NCBI GenBank assembly: GCA_946221495.1
Contig: CAMIFA010000027.1
Span: forward strand, 1 to 38,037
Reading direction: 5' to 3'
Length of the DNA stretch: 38,037 bases
DNA from: an uncultured cyanobacterium
GTDB lineage: Bacteria; Cyanobacteriota; Cyanobacteriia; Cyanobacteriales; Chroococcidiopsidaceae
This document shows positions 8,081 to 16,380 of this stretch, in pieces; positions within the stretch are counted from its first letter, which is position 1; each line of letters starts with the position of its first letter. The position numbers and the translations under genes are program-made. A model generated the notes under the pieces. That model was not told where the DNA came from, made no database searches, and saw nothing but the letters and a program-made list of their open reading frames with translations.

Positions 8081-8656
8081 TTACCAAATTGATTCCAGGT
8101 TGAGGATAAATCCTGGTAAAACCGTTTCTCCTGATAAGGTAGTAGGAGATTTAAGCACTTCAACTTCTTGCCCAAGGCGATAAATTTCTACTTGCCTAGA
8201 TTTACGATTAATTAGCCAACCTAAAGAAGTGCCATTGTCTTGGTATTCCTGCATCTTTTCTTTAGCCACTTGCAAACTATCACTAGGAGAAAGTAATTCA
8301 ATTACAAAATCAGGACAAAGGGGAATAAATTTTTCTTTTTGTTCCTGAGTAAGAATGTCCCAGCGTTCTTGTTTCACCCAAGCAGCATCAGGGGAACGAT
8401 TTGCACCATTAGGAAATTTAAAACCAGTGGAAGAATCGAAAACTTTACCCAGTTTATTTTGCTCATTCCAGATCCATAGTTGAGCAGTTAAGCCAGCGTT
8501 ACGGTTTCCGGTTTCTCCTCCAGTGGGTGGCATGATGATTAATTCCCCCCTCGCAGTGCGTTCAAACCTAAGATTTTCGTTTACCTGACATAACTGAAAA
8601 AATTGCTCGTCTGTCAGATCAATAACGGAGTTGAGGTTAACAGTTAGGGCAGTCAT
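8081..8656 (-). CDS. Uma2 family (DUF820) putative endonuclease
   Basis: The 191-residue protein has the PD-(D/E)XK-like Uma2 pattern: an N-terminal D-L-T-D-E-Q-F-F-Q-L-C segment, R-T-A-R-G-E-L-I-I-M-P-P-T-G-G-E (about 33-48), R-S-P-D-A-A-W-V (about 88-95) and P-D-F-V-I-E-L-L-S-P-S-D (about 114-125). The D in S-P-D and the E in V-I-E are the expected metal ligands, followed by K-M-Q-E-Y. This family is hugely expanded in cyanobacteria, with many copies per genome; a biological role is not established. The length is typical. It lies 62 bases beyond the chlH stop on the same strand, with a hairpin between, so it is probably expressed separately from chlH. Confidence 0.88.
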   Translation of the reverse strand: MTALTVNLNSVIDLTDEQFFQLCQVNENLRFERTARGELIIMPPTGGETGNRNAGLTAQLWIWNEQNKLGKVFDSSTGFKFPNGANRSPDAAWVKQERWDILTQEQKEKFIPLCPDFVIELLSPSDSLQVAKEKMQEYQDNGTSLGWLINRKSRQVEIYRLGQEVEVLKSPTTLSGETVLPGFILNLESIW

Positions 8657-8677
8657 TGGGGGATTTTATCTTAGGAA

Positions 8678-8704
8678 TTTGGGCAGGTATTTCGCCTGCC
8701 CAAA
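8678..8704 (-). terminator. Hairpin terminator after chlH
   Basis: The stem TTTGGGCAGG (8678-8687) pairs perfectly with CCTGCCCAAA (8695-8704) over a 7-base loop. It begins 15 bases beyond the chlH stop and before the Uma2 gene start. The T-tract expected on the minus strand is short, so termination may be partial. Confidence 0.65.
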
Positions 8705-8718
8705 AAGCACGTTTAGCT

Positions 8719-11700
8719 TTATTCTATGCCTTCAATTCGATCCTCAACTTCTTGATACAACTCACGTAACAGTTGCAAGTTGCTTTCGCTTGTTTCCCAA
8801 TACCCGCGACCATTTACTTCTAGTAAGGTAGCAACAACCTTGCGAAAAGAATGAGGATTGAGATTCATTAAGCGTTGCCGCATTGCTTCATCTTGGATAA
8901 ACGTGGCATTAGTATCCTCGTAAATCCAGTTATCAACCGCACCAGCTGTTGCACTCCAACCCATCGTATTCACCAGCCGCTTCGAGAGTTCCCGTACTCC
9001 CTCATAACCGTGATTTAGCATCCCTTCGTACCACTTGGGATTAAGCAACTTGGTACGCGCATCTAAACGCACAGTTTCTGATAGGGTGCGGACTTGGGCA
9101 TTAGCTGTAGTTGTATCGGCAATAAAGGACGTTGGGGTTTTACCATCACCCCGCAAAGCAGCAACCACCTTAGTCGGATCTGAGTCGAAATAATGGCTAA
9201 CATCCGTGAGGCTAATCTCGGAAGAATCCAGATTTTGGAAAGTGACATCAGCTGTTTTTAAAGTTGTTTCAAAAATCCGCCGTGACTGTTCCATTGTGCC
9301 TGGGTTATCAGAGGTAAAGGCAAAGGATTTGCGGCTGAGGTACATATCTTGTAACTCGGCTTCGCTTTCCCAAGTGCTGTTTTCCACTGCCAAGTTAATG
9401 TTAGACGAGTAGGAACCAGAAGCATTAGAAAATACCCTAGTAGCTGCTTGCCTTAAGTTAATGCCCATTTCCTCTGCTTGTTGTAAGGCGTGCTGGCGGA
9501 CATAGTTCATCGAGAGAGGTTCATCCGCTTCAGCTGCCATTTTCACCGCTTGATCTAGTAGATTCATTTGGTTAATAAACAAGTCGCGGAAAACACCAGA
9601 ACAGTTAATTACTACATCAATTCTCGGTCGTCCTAGTTCTGGCAAAGGAATCAATTCCAGCTTATTTACTCGTCCTAAAGCATCGGGTACTGGACGCACA
9701 CCCACCATCCACATTACTTGAGCAAGCGATTCACCGTAGGTTTTGATGTTGTCGGTTCCCCATAAAACACAGGCGATCGTTTCTGGGTATTTGCCGCCGT
9801 TATCAGCTTTTTGTCGCTCTAGCAGCCGATCTACAACAATTTTGGCTGATTGTACAGCAGCTGTTGTGGGGATAGATTGGGGGTCGAGGGCATGGATATT
9901 TTTGCCAGTGGGTAGCACGTCTGGGTTACGAATCGGATCGCCTCCAGGCCCAGGTAAGACGTATTCACCTTCTAGAGCTTTGAGTAAGGCTCCTAGCTCG
10001 TTATCAGCAACGATTTGTTGCAGGCAAAATTCCAGATACTCAAATAAAGGTTTAAGTGCTTGCGGGTCAACCTTGGGATAGCCAGCTTGTTGCAGTGCTT
10101 CAATCCAAGGCTCTTTTTTGCCCATATTGAAAAAGTTGAGCTTGGAAACCTTGGAGACACGCCCATCAGCATCTGTTTGAGCTTGTACTAAGGCGCTAAC
10201 TGCTGTTCTGGTAGCAAGGGTAATGTCTTGTAATAGCTGGACATCTTCTAAGATGCCGCGATCGCTTGCTTGATACAATTCATTAATATCTCGCCCGATG
10301 CTGGTGGCAATAATGCGCGGCAGGCTGAGAATTTCCTCTTCCTTACGGTCAAGTTCAGCGATATTGACAAGAGTTGCGATCGCTTCTGCTGCTGTTGGTG
10401 GTTTACCAATTACGTGCAACCCACAAGGCAGTAACCGCGATTCAATTTCCATTAACTTGCGGTACACCATGCCAACTACGGTATCTCGCTCCTCAGAAGT
10501 CATGTCTTTAGCGTCTTGATCTGGTAAAGCGATATCTTTATCTAGATTCACCATCCGGCATTTATCCATGATCGTGTTCGCGATCGGAATGCCCCGCCCA
10601 GTATCTTTTAAAGTTTGGTAGGAAGCAATAAGTTCGCTTAATTCCTTCAACCCTTTGTACAACCCAGCATTTTCCGCAGGGGGGGTGAGATAACTAATCG
10701 TTTCCGCATAAGAGCGACGCTTGGCGATCGTTGCTTCACTAGGGTTATTTGCGGCGTAGTAATACAAATTCGGAATTGTGCCAATCAAATTATCTGGGTA
10801 ACAGTCTCCAGACATTCCAATTTGCTTCCCTGGCATGAATTCTAGCGAGCCGTGAGTTCCAAAGTGTAAGACAGCATCCGCTTGCCAAAGCTGCTCTAGG
10901 TAGGTGTAGTAAGCCGCAAAACCGTGATGCGGACTTGCCGAACGCGAAAATAGTAGCCGCATCGGATCGCCTTCGTAACCAAATGTCGGCTGAACCCCAA
11001 TAAATACATTGCCAAAAGATTTGCCGTAAATTAATAAATTCTGCCCATCACTGTTAAGATGTCCCGGCGGTGATCCCCAATTTTCTTCTAAGCGCTGGGA
11101 GTAGGGTGTTAGCTGTTCATACTCCGGCACTGACATCCGATAGGCAACATTTAGTTCTGGGCTACTGTACTGCGCTTGGGCATCGTGGATCACTTCTTGC
11201 ATCAGCTCTGCGGCTGATGAGGGCAATTCTGGGACATCGTAACCATTGTGCTTAAGAGCTTGCATTACTTCGTAGATTGAGCCAAACACATCTAGGTAAG
11301 CAGCAGTACCGACATTGCCTTTATCTGGAGGGAAACTAAAGACAGTAATCGCAACTTTCTTTTGTAGTTTCGGCTTACGGCGCAAGTTAGCCCACTTCAT
11401 AGCGCGTTGGGCTACCGCTTCAATTCTGTCTTGAAGAGCGATCGCTTTCCCTGTTGTGCCATCGCGTCCTGATAAAATAATCGGTTCAATTGCCCCATCC
11501 AGTTCTGGGATAGCAATCTGTAACGCCACTTGAATTGGATGCAGCCCTAAATCGCTATCCTGCCACTCTTCCGTAGTTTGAAACACTAAAGGCAACGCCA
11601 CCATATAAGGGCGATTTAAGCGCTTTAAAGCTTCAATTGCCTTGGGGTGATCTTGTCTAGCGGGACCACCTACAAGCGCAAATCCGGTGAGGGAAATTAC

Positions 11701-12696
11701 TACATCAATGAGGGTTGAGGAGTTTTGCTTCTCGCTTTCATAAAAATATGCTTCTACGGGCTTCGAGAAGTCTAAGCCACCAGCAAAAACAGGAATTACT
11801 CGTGCGCCTAATGCTTCTAGTTCCTGCACGATCGCCACATAATGAGCATCATCACCAGTTACGAGGTGAGTACGTTGCAGCACTAAACCAATACAAGGAG
11901 CTAAGGGATCTTTCAAGTCAGCTGAAATATCCTTGCGACTGTTGTACCAGTTAAGGTATTCTTTAACATCCTCAAACATACTAGAAGCTAAAGGATGCCA
12001 AATTCCCATATCAGGATAGGTAACAGGCTCCTGAAATTTCACCTTCTGGTTAAGCGAGGGAATATATTTATCTGCCAGCATCAGCAGAAAGTTCTCTAAA
12101 TTTTCTGGAGAACCGCCTAGCCAATACTGAAAACTCAGCATAAAGTTTCTGGCATCCTGCGCTTTGTCCATTGGCAGGTATTTCAAGACTTTAGGCAAAG
12201 TTTGTAATAACTTCAGCATTCCGTCTTGGAAAGAGGAACCTGATTGTTCTTTGCGCTTCCGCATAAATTGAGCGATCGCGCTCTTAGATTGCCCCAACTG
12301 CGCCATCGAGAAGCTACCCATTTTGTTGAGGCGCATCACTTGTGGCATTGAGGGAAATACAACTGAAACATACAGGCGATCGCGGTAAGGTTCCACTGCT
12401 GCTACTACTTTGTCTGCCAAGTCTTCAATAAAAATTAGTGAGGCAATAAAAATATTGGCATCCGCAATTTCGCGTTTGAAGCCCTCATAGTTTTCTGGAT
12501 CGCGGAGTTCTTCAACTAAATAGCCGCTAATTTCAATTGCTAGGTTCGGGTGATTTTCGTTAATCGAGCGAACAGCTTGAGATAATGCACTCTGGTACTG
12601 AGACTCTAGCACCACATAGACCACCTTAATTAAAGAACGTCCCCGTAAGTTGTCTGGGGCAATGTGACGGATGGTGGACTTAACGTGAGTGAACAT
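8719..12696 (-). CDS. chlH: Magnesium chelatase subunit H (ChlH)
   Basis: At 1325 residues this matches the usual ChlH length of about 1330. It has the N-terminal DUF3479 region (residues about 1-165) followed by the large CobN/Mg-chelatase domain. Recognisable segments include H-F-G-T-H-G-S-L-E-F-M-P-G-K-Q, the W-G-T-D-N-I-K-T-Y-G-E-S-L-A-Q motif, and N-G-R-G-Y-W-E-T-S near the C-terminus. ChlH binds protoporphyrin IX and, with the AAA+ subunits ChlI and ChlD (not in this window), inserts Mg2+ in the first committed step of chlorophyll synthesis. The ATG at 12696 has a GGAG site 9 bases upstream. It is transcribed away from the LpxB-related gene, sharing a 207-bp divergent promoter region. 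A terminator-like hairpin follows. Aerobic bacterial CobN is similar but lacks this N-terminus, so ChlH is the firm call. Confidence 0.98.
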   Translation of the reverse strand: MFTHVKSTIRHIAPDNLRGRSLIKVVYVVLESQYQSALSQAVRSINENHPNLAIEISGYLVEELRDPENYEGFKREIADANIFIASLIFIEDLADKVVAAVEPYRDRLYVSVVFPSMPQVMRLNKMGSFSMAQLGQSKSAIAQFMRKRKEQSGSSFQDGMLKLLQTLPKVLKYLPMDKAQDARNFMLSFQYWLGGSPENLENFLLMLADKYIPSLNQKVKFQEPVTYPDMGIWHPLASSMFEDVKEYLNWYNSRKDISADLKDPLAPCIGLVLQRTHLVTGDDAHYVAIVQELEALGARVIPVFAGGLDFSKPVEAYFYESEKQNSSTLIDVVISLTGFALVGGPARQDHPKAIEALKRLNRPYMVALPLVFQTTEEWQDSDLGLHPIQVALQIAIPELDGAIEPIILSGRDGTTGKAIALQDRIEAVAQRAMKWANLRRKPKLQKKVAITVFSFPPDKGNVGTAAYLDVFGSIYEVMQALKHNGYDVPELPSSAAELMQEVIHDAQAQYSSPELNVAYRMSVPEYEQLTPYSQRLEENWGSPPGHLNSDGQNLLIYGKSFGNVFIGVQPTFGYEGDPMRLLFSRSASPHHGFAAYYTYLEQLWQADAVLHFGTHGSLEFMPGKQIGMSGDCYPDNLIGTIPNLYYYAANNPSEATIAKRRSYAETISYLTPPAENAGLYKGLKELSELIASYQTLKDTGRGIPIANTIMDKCRMVNLDKDIALPDQDAKDMTSEERDTVVGMVYRKLMEIESRLLPCGLHVIGKPPTAAEAIATLVNIAELDRKEEEILSLPRIIATSIGRDINELYQASDRGILEDVQLLQDITLATRTAVSALVQAQTDADGRVSKVSKLNFFNMGKKEPWIEALQQAGYPKVDPQALKPLFEYLEFCLQQIVADNELGALLKALEGEYVLPGPGGDPIRNPDVLPTGKNIHALDPQSIPTTAAVQSAKIVVDRLLERQKADNGGKYPETIACVLWGTDNIKTYGESLAQVMWMVGVRPVPDALGRVNKLELIPLPELGRPRIDVVINCSGVFRDLFINQMNLLDQAVKMAAEADEPLSMNYVRQHALQQAEEMGINLRQAATRVFSNASGSYSSNINLAVENSTWESEAELQDMYLSRKSFAFTSDNPGTMEQSRRIFETTLKTADVTFQNLDSSEISLTDVSHYFDSDPTKVVAALRGDGKTPTSFIADTTTANAQVRTLSETVRLDARTKLLNPKWYEGMLNHGYEGVRELSKRLVNTMGWSATAGAVDNWIYEDTNATFIQDEAMRQRLMNLNPHSFRKVVATLLEVNGRGYWETSESNLQLLRELYQEVEDRIEGIE

Positions 12697-12903
12697 TCAG
12701 TTGAGCTCCAATGATACTGTGTTCTTTTGCTTCTCTTTAGGCATATAAGTGTTTGTACCAGAAAATGCTTATCCAGTGAGGCTTTTGGCGCTTATCTGAC
12801 ACAATTTGATATAAAAATAGACATATTTCTTTGTACTTGTTGACAAAAACAGAAGTATTTACTCAACTTTTGATGAAGAATATACGCAGTATAGGAAAAA
12901 TTA

Positions 12904-14220
12904 ATGGCAGCAATTGATATTTTGATTCTGTCGAATGGTCCAGGGGAAGTAACAACCTGGGTGCGACCAGTCGTCCAAGCGTTGCGCCAAAAAATGGGGA
13001 ATGATCGCGATCAAGTGCGGATTACGCTTGTACTATCGCCTTGTCCTAATGCTAGTGGCAAAGAAGCAGCGATCGCGCGTAGCTACCCTGAAATCAACCG
13101 TGTGCAAGAAGCCAAGTATTTCTGGCGGTTTTTGGTGTCGGGGAAAACATTAGAAAATTGGGACTGGCGCGATCGCGGTGTAGTTTTATTTCTAGGCGGC
13201 GATCAGTTTTTCCCGGTAATTATTGGCAGACATTTAGGCTATCGCACTGTTGTCTATGCGGAGTGGGAAGCGCGATGGCAGCGCCTTATTAACCGCTTTG
13301 GAGTGATGAAACCAGAACTTATTGCCTCCGCGCCGCCGAAATATGCCCACAAGTTTGCGGTTGTGGGGGATTTGATGGCGGAAGTAGCAGGAGAGAGGGA
13401 GAGTATTAATAGAGATTCTCCTTGTCCCCTTGTCTCCTTGTCTCCTTGTCCTCTTCTTGTAGGAGAGAATACAACTCAGTACGATTTGATTGGCATCCTG
13501 CCAGGATCAAAGCCTGCAAAATTGGCTCAAGGTGTACCGCTCAGTTTGGCGATCGCCCAACATATTTATAGAGTTCGTCCTCAAACTAGGTTTGTAATTT
13601 TTGTTGCTCCGACTTTGGATTTGGAAACTTTAGCTACTTTTGCTGATCCTGAACAAAACCCCGTGAGTCACCACTTTGGTAGTGTCAAAGCTGAACTTGC
13701 TTTAGGGGAACTTCCAATGCTCAAAACATCTACTGGTTTATGTGTGGAATTGTGGACGCGATCGCCTGCTTATGATTTGTTATCCCAGTGCAGCCTCTGT
13801 TTAACCACAGTAGGAGCCAACACTGCGGAACTAGGAGCCTTAGCTGTGCCGATGATTGTCTTGCTACCTACTCAACAATTAGACGCGATGCGGGCTTGGG
13901 ATGGGCTTCCGGGTATACTGGCAAATTTACCACTTGTGGGAACTCAAATGGCGAAGATAATTAATTGGCTAGTATTACAACGGTTAGGTTTATTGGCATG
14001 GCCTAATCGCTGGGCGCAAACCGAGGTAGTACCGGAACTTGTAGGTAAACTTCAGCCGCAAGCAGTGGCGGAACTAGCTCTGGATTATTTAAGTCACCCA
14101 GAAAAGCTCCAAGAAATGCGCTCGAAACTGCGTAGCATTAGAGGCGAACCCGGAGCCGCCCAGAAGTTAGCGAATTTAGTATATGAAGAAGCCTTTTTAA
14201 CTCAATCAATCAAAACTTAA
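12904..14220 (+). CDS. Lipid-A-disaccharide synthase-related protein (LpxB-like glycosyltransferase)
   Basis: The 438-residue protein opens with I-D-I-L-I-L-S-N-G-P-G-E-V-T-T-W-V, the signature of the cyanobacterial LpxB-related family (TIGR03492). Further family-like segments are F-L-G-G-D-Q-F-F-P (about 96-104), I-G-I-L-P-G-S-K-P-A-K-L, and T-V-G-A-N-T-A-E-L-G-A-L-A-V-P near the C-terminus, resembling the nucleotide-sugar end of GT-B enzymes. True LpxB joins UDP-diacylglucosamine and lipid X; whether this paralogue has that activity is unproven. Residues about 165-188 are a low-complexity, repeat-derived insertion (see the repeat at 13392-13460) just before the G-I-L-P-G-S-K motif; it stays in frame. 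The ATG at 12904 is preceded by AGGAAAAATTA. Convergent with the small membrane protein gene, whose stop lies two bases away. Confidence 0.9.
   Translation: MAAIDILILSNGPGEVTTWVRPVVQALRQKMGNDRDQVRITLVLSPCPNASGKEAAIARSYPEINRVQEAKYFWRFLVSGKTLENWDWRDRGVVLFLGGDQFFPVIIGRHLGYRTVVYAEWEARWQRLINRFGVMKPELIASAPPKYAHKFAVVGDLMAEVAGERESINRDSPCPLVSLSPCPLLVGENTTQYDLIGILPGSKPAKLAQGVPLSLAIAQHIYRVRPQTRFVIFVAPTLDLETLATFADPEQNPVSHHFGSVKAELALGELPMLKTSTGLCVELWTRSPAYDLLSQCSLCLTTVGANTAELGALAVPMIVLLPTQQLDAMRAWDGLPGILANLPLVGTQMAKIINWLVLQRLGLLAWPNRWAQTEVVPELVGKLQPQAVAELALDYLSHPEKLQEMRSKLRSIRGEPGAAQKLANLVYEEAFLTQSIKT
13392..13460 (+). repeat. Low-complexity repeat element inserted within the LpxB-related gene
   Basis: After a GA-rich stretch and the core ATTAATAGAGATT comes a run of 8-bp units of the type CTCCTTGT/CCCCTTGT (13418-13460). 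A second element with the same core but the opposite repeat arm lies at 25511-25580. The segment is translated in frame as a Ser/Pro/Cys/Leu-rich stretch with a repeated S-P-C-P-L. Confidence 0.75.
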
Positions 14221-14222
14221 AA

Positions 14223-14594
14223 CTATTGCGATCGCCGCCCAAGTTCATAAACTCCACAACCTACACACGCAAGTATCCCCATGCTAATTGCCCAGCTACG
14301 ACCTAAGCTAAGTTCAACTAGGTAGTTGCACAAGCCGCCGATAACTAAAAATGGCAAAATACTAAAAATCGAAGCATAAAAAGCGTTCTGGGATTCTCTA
14401 GCAGTTTTCGTTCTTTCAAATTCTTCAGCAGAAGTGTAAAGTAATCGCTCGGCGAAGTTAAACCAGCGATTTAGTTGCTGCATCACCCATTCACCCACAG
14501 AGGGAAAACTCAAATACAAAGCCAAAGCCCACAAACTCGCGCCCGCGATTCCAGTGGTATCTATAGCACTCAATGGCAAAATTTCCCTCAGCAT
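14223..14594 (-). CDS. Small conserved-type membrane protein of unknown function
   Basis: I do not recognise a named family. The 123-residue product has an N-terminal hydrophobic helix (about 13-31), a central polar, charged stretch (about 35-68, including E-E-F-E-R-T-K-T-A-R-E-S), and two close hydrophobic helices at about 72-90 and 98-114. It looks like a three-helix inner- or thylakoid-membrane protein with a cytoplasmic or lumenal loop. A GAG lies just before the ATG at 14594. It faces the LpxB-related gene tail to tail with two bases between stops, and upstream is the long gene-free region to the M23 peptidase. Codon pattern and frame integrity support a real gene. Confidence 0.75.
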   Translation of the reverse strand: MLREILPLSAIDTTGIAGASLWALALYLSFPSVGEWVMQQLNRWFNFAERLLYTSAEEFERTKTARESQNAFYASIFSILPFLVIGGLCNYLVELSLGRSWAISMGILACVGCGVYELGRRSQ

Positions 14595-15040
14595 GGCTCA
14601 ACTCATTTTAGACTTATAGCTTGTGTACGCTGTGAACACAGCGCCTGAACTAATTTTATTTAGTTAAAGTAGGTGTCGTGATCCTTAATAAACTAAAAGA
14701 TTCAGCTTTCAAAAATTTTAACGATAAAGTACAACATTCACACAACCCCTATTTAGTCTGAGTATCAAGGTGATCGCCTTGACTACTAAGCAAAATGCAA
14801 TCACATTGTTAAGCTTCGCTCTAACACAGCATGGCTTTAATTTACACCACCAAATCTAAAATTTTGTAAATTTTTTCTGCCTAATCAGCAATTTTTAAGC
14901 GTTTTAGAATAGCACATTAAAATTCAGAAACCGTTAAAACTGCTACATTGCCGGAGAAAAGTTCATCGTTATCAACAGGAGTTACCCAGTTAAAATGTGT
15001 CATGCTGAACGCAACCCATTATAATGAAGCATTTTGATAG

Positions 15041-15072
15041 ATTCTGAAGGGCGCGATCGCTCCATTCAGAAT
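15041..15072. repeat. Hairpin with HIP1 core in the loop
   Basis: Perfect 8-bp arms ATTCTGAA (15041-15048) and TTCAGAAT (15065-15072), enclosing GGGCGCGATCGCTCCA. It stands alone in the gene-free region, not next to a gene end. Confidence 0.55.
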
Positions 15073-15307
15073 GATTAACTATGTCCAAGTGCGTAAGTCC
15101 TAATGAAACAAAAATTTAGCTTAATTGTCTCCAAAACCATAAGATATTTCTTTGTGCAACCGTATATCTACTACATTTAAGCTTTATTTAGGTATAAAAT
15201 TATTTTAATTTCTCGGTGATATTGCGCTTGGATACAAAGAATAGGTAACGCTAAGTTTTTGGAGGTTTATTGTGTAAGGTTAACTGTGAAAAGCAAGTTG
15301 ACGAAGT

Positions 15308-15428
15308 AGTTATTAGTCATCAGTCATTAGTAGTAAGTACCTGCTTTGAAGGTGTGGGAAACCAACTAAGGGCTATTCAAACCACCTCCCTTATGGGGTG
15401 GTCAACTCAGGACTAAGGACTAATAACT
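15308..15428. repeat. 121-bp palindromic element (MITE-like)
   Basis: Outer ends AGTTATTAGTC (15308-15318) and GACTAATAACT (15418-15428) are perfect 11-bp inverted repeats, extended internally by TCAGTCATTAGT against ACTAAGGACT-like sequence. The middle holds a second hairpin with ACCACC (about 15380) and GGTGGT (about 15397). The form suits a small non-autonomous mobile or repeat element; there is no coding capacity. Confidence 0.6.
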
Positions 15429-15648
15429 CTCGTGTTGCGGTTTGACTACATACTGTGCTTACCCTAAAACTTATTTAGGTGATTGCGTACCTTCACTTTA
15501 AAACAAGCATCATTTTCGCTCTTTGTCTTTACCTGGGAATCTTGCTAATTTTCTACACTGCTGTATTTTACGTCCCGCCAGCATTATAATTCCTGGGGTA
15601 AAAAACTGCGAACTACAAAACAATTGCCCATTTTAGTTGAGGAGTAAT

Positions 15649-16299
15649 ATGAAGCAAGCATCTACACCCCATAAGCAGCACTTTGCCCGTTCTGCAAAAA
15701 ACCTACTTTTAGTTGCACTTAGTTTTATCAGTGTGTCAAACCTGATATGGCAACAACAAACTGTAAAAGCTCAAGCAGCTGAGGAAGTGGCGACTACTAG
15801 CACTTGGCGCAGTGCGTCATTTCCGGTCGAGAATTTTCAGGCATATACCTCTGCTTTTGGCTACCGCCGCTCTGCTACTGGTGGTTCTACGTGGGAATTT
15901 CATCAAGGATTAGATTTTGCCGCTCCCCAAGGAAGTTATGTCCGCAATTGGTGGGCAGGTAAGGTAGTGAAGGTGTCTGATAACACTGCTTGCGGAACCA
16001 GTGTCGAGATTCAGTCTGGAGAATGGAAACACACCTACTGCCACATGAAAGGGCGAGTGGAAACCCAAGGCGGTAATCGTTATTTAATTGATCGTGAAGG
16101 CGGAGTCCAAATTTGGCAAGGTCAGCAAGTAAGGGGCGGAACGAGAATTGGTCGCGTGGGGATGACTGGGCGTACCACTGGTCCTCACCTCCACTGGGTG
16201 CTAAAGTATGCCAATAACTATGTAGACCCTGCTTTGGTTTTGCGGGCTATGTATGCTCAACAATCTAGTAGCACTTTGCAGTCATCAGCTAAAAGATAG
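15649..16299 (+). CDS. Secreted M23 family metallopeptidase (LytM-like)
   Basis: The ATG at 15649 has an ideal GAGGAG site four bases before it, so the longer frame from TTG at 15637 is rejected; the protein is 216 residues. A signal peptide covers about residues 1-40 (basic start, core L-L-L-V-A-L-S-F-I-S-V, cleavage after V-K-A or Q-A). The peptidase M23 fold follows, with zinc ligands visible in H-Q-G-L-D-F (H and D) and the second motif H-L-H-W near residue 183, plus G-R-T-T-G-P. Such enzymes cut peptide cross-links in peptidoglycan or act as regulators of amidases. Both zinc motifs are complete, so it should be active. It is a stand-alone gene, followed by a strong hairpin shared with convergent ftsH. 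Confidence 0.92.
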   Translation: MKQASTPHKQHFARSAKNLLLVALSFISVSNLIWQQQTVKAQAAEEVATTSTWRSASFPVENFQAYTSAFGYRRSATGGSTWEFHQGLDFAAPQGSYVRNWWAGKVVKVSDNTACGTSVEIQSGEWKHTYCHMKGRVETQGGNRYLIDREGGVQIWQGQQVRGGTRIGRVGMTGRTTGPHLHWVLKYANNYVDPALVLRAMYAQQSSSTLQSSAKR

Positions 16300-16306
16300 A
16301 GGCAAT

Positions 16307-16346
16307 CCCCCCTTGTCCCCCCGAACTTCGGGGGGGACAAGGGGGG
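16307..16346. terminator. Very strong bidirectional hairpin between M23 peptidase and ftsH
   Basis: CCCCCCTTGTCCCCCC (16307-16322) is perfectly complementary to 16331-16346, with an 8-base loop GAACTTCG that can pair further. It sits exactly between two convergent genes. It is probably a terminator in both directions; its TTGTCCCC units also resemble the dispersed repeats elsewhere in the window. Confidence 0.8.
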
Positions 16347-16380
16347 TAAAGACTACTACTCGCTCTCTTATTCCTAACTT

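Larger units (their letters stand above)
14595..15648. other. 1.05-kb gene-free region with several palindromes
   Basis: No credible protein gene on either strand. It contains a small hairpin TCAAGG/CCTTGA at 14765-14782, a hairpin ATTCTGAA/TTCAGAAT at 15041-15072 with a HIP1 core in the loop, and the larger palindromic element at 15308-15428. It must also hold the promoter of the M23 peptidase. An untranslated RNA is possible but cannot be shown. Confidence 0.5.

Noticed and set aside
7903..8175. 90-codon minus-strand frame overlapping the Uma2 3' end
   Set aside because: Most of its first half is the Uma2 coding sequence in another frame; the product has no recognisable motif. The segment is better read as intergenic DNA, possibly with a chlH relic.
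8719..12696. Annotation of the large chelatase as CobN (cobaltochelatase)
   Set aside because: The N-terminal DUF3479 region and length fit ChlH; CobN lacks that start.
13418..13460. 8-bp tandem units considered as a small CRISPR-like array
   Set aside because: Units are far too short, have no spacers, and there are no cas genes in the window.
15637..15648. TTG at 15637 as the start of the M23 peptidase
   Set aside because: This TTG overlaps the GAGGAG ribosome binding site of the ATG at 15649, which gives a normal signal peptide.
14595..15648. Search for a tRNA or known small RNA in the gap
   Set aside because: No cloverleaf with a T-loop GTTCRANNC motif and no recognised cyanobacterial small-RNA sequence could be found by eye.
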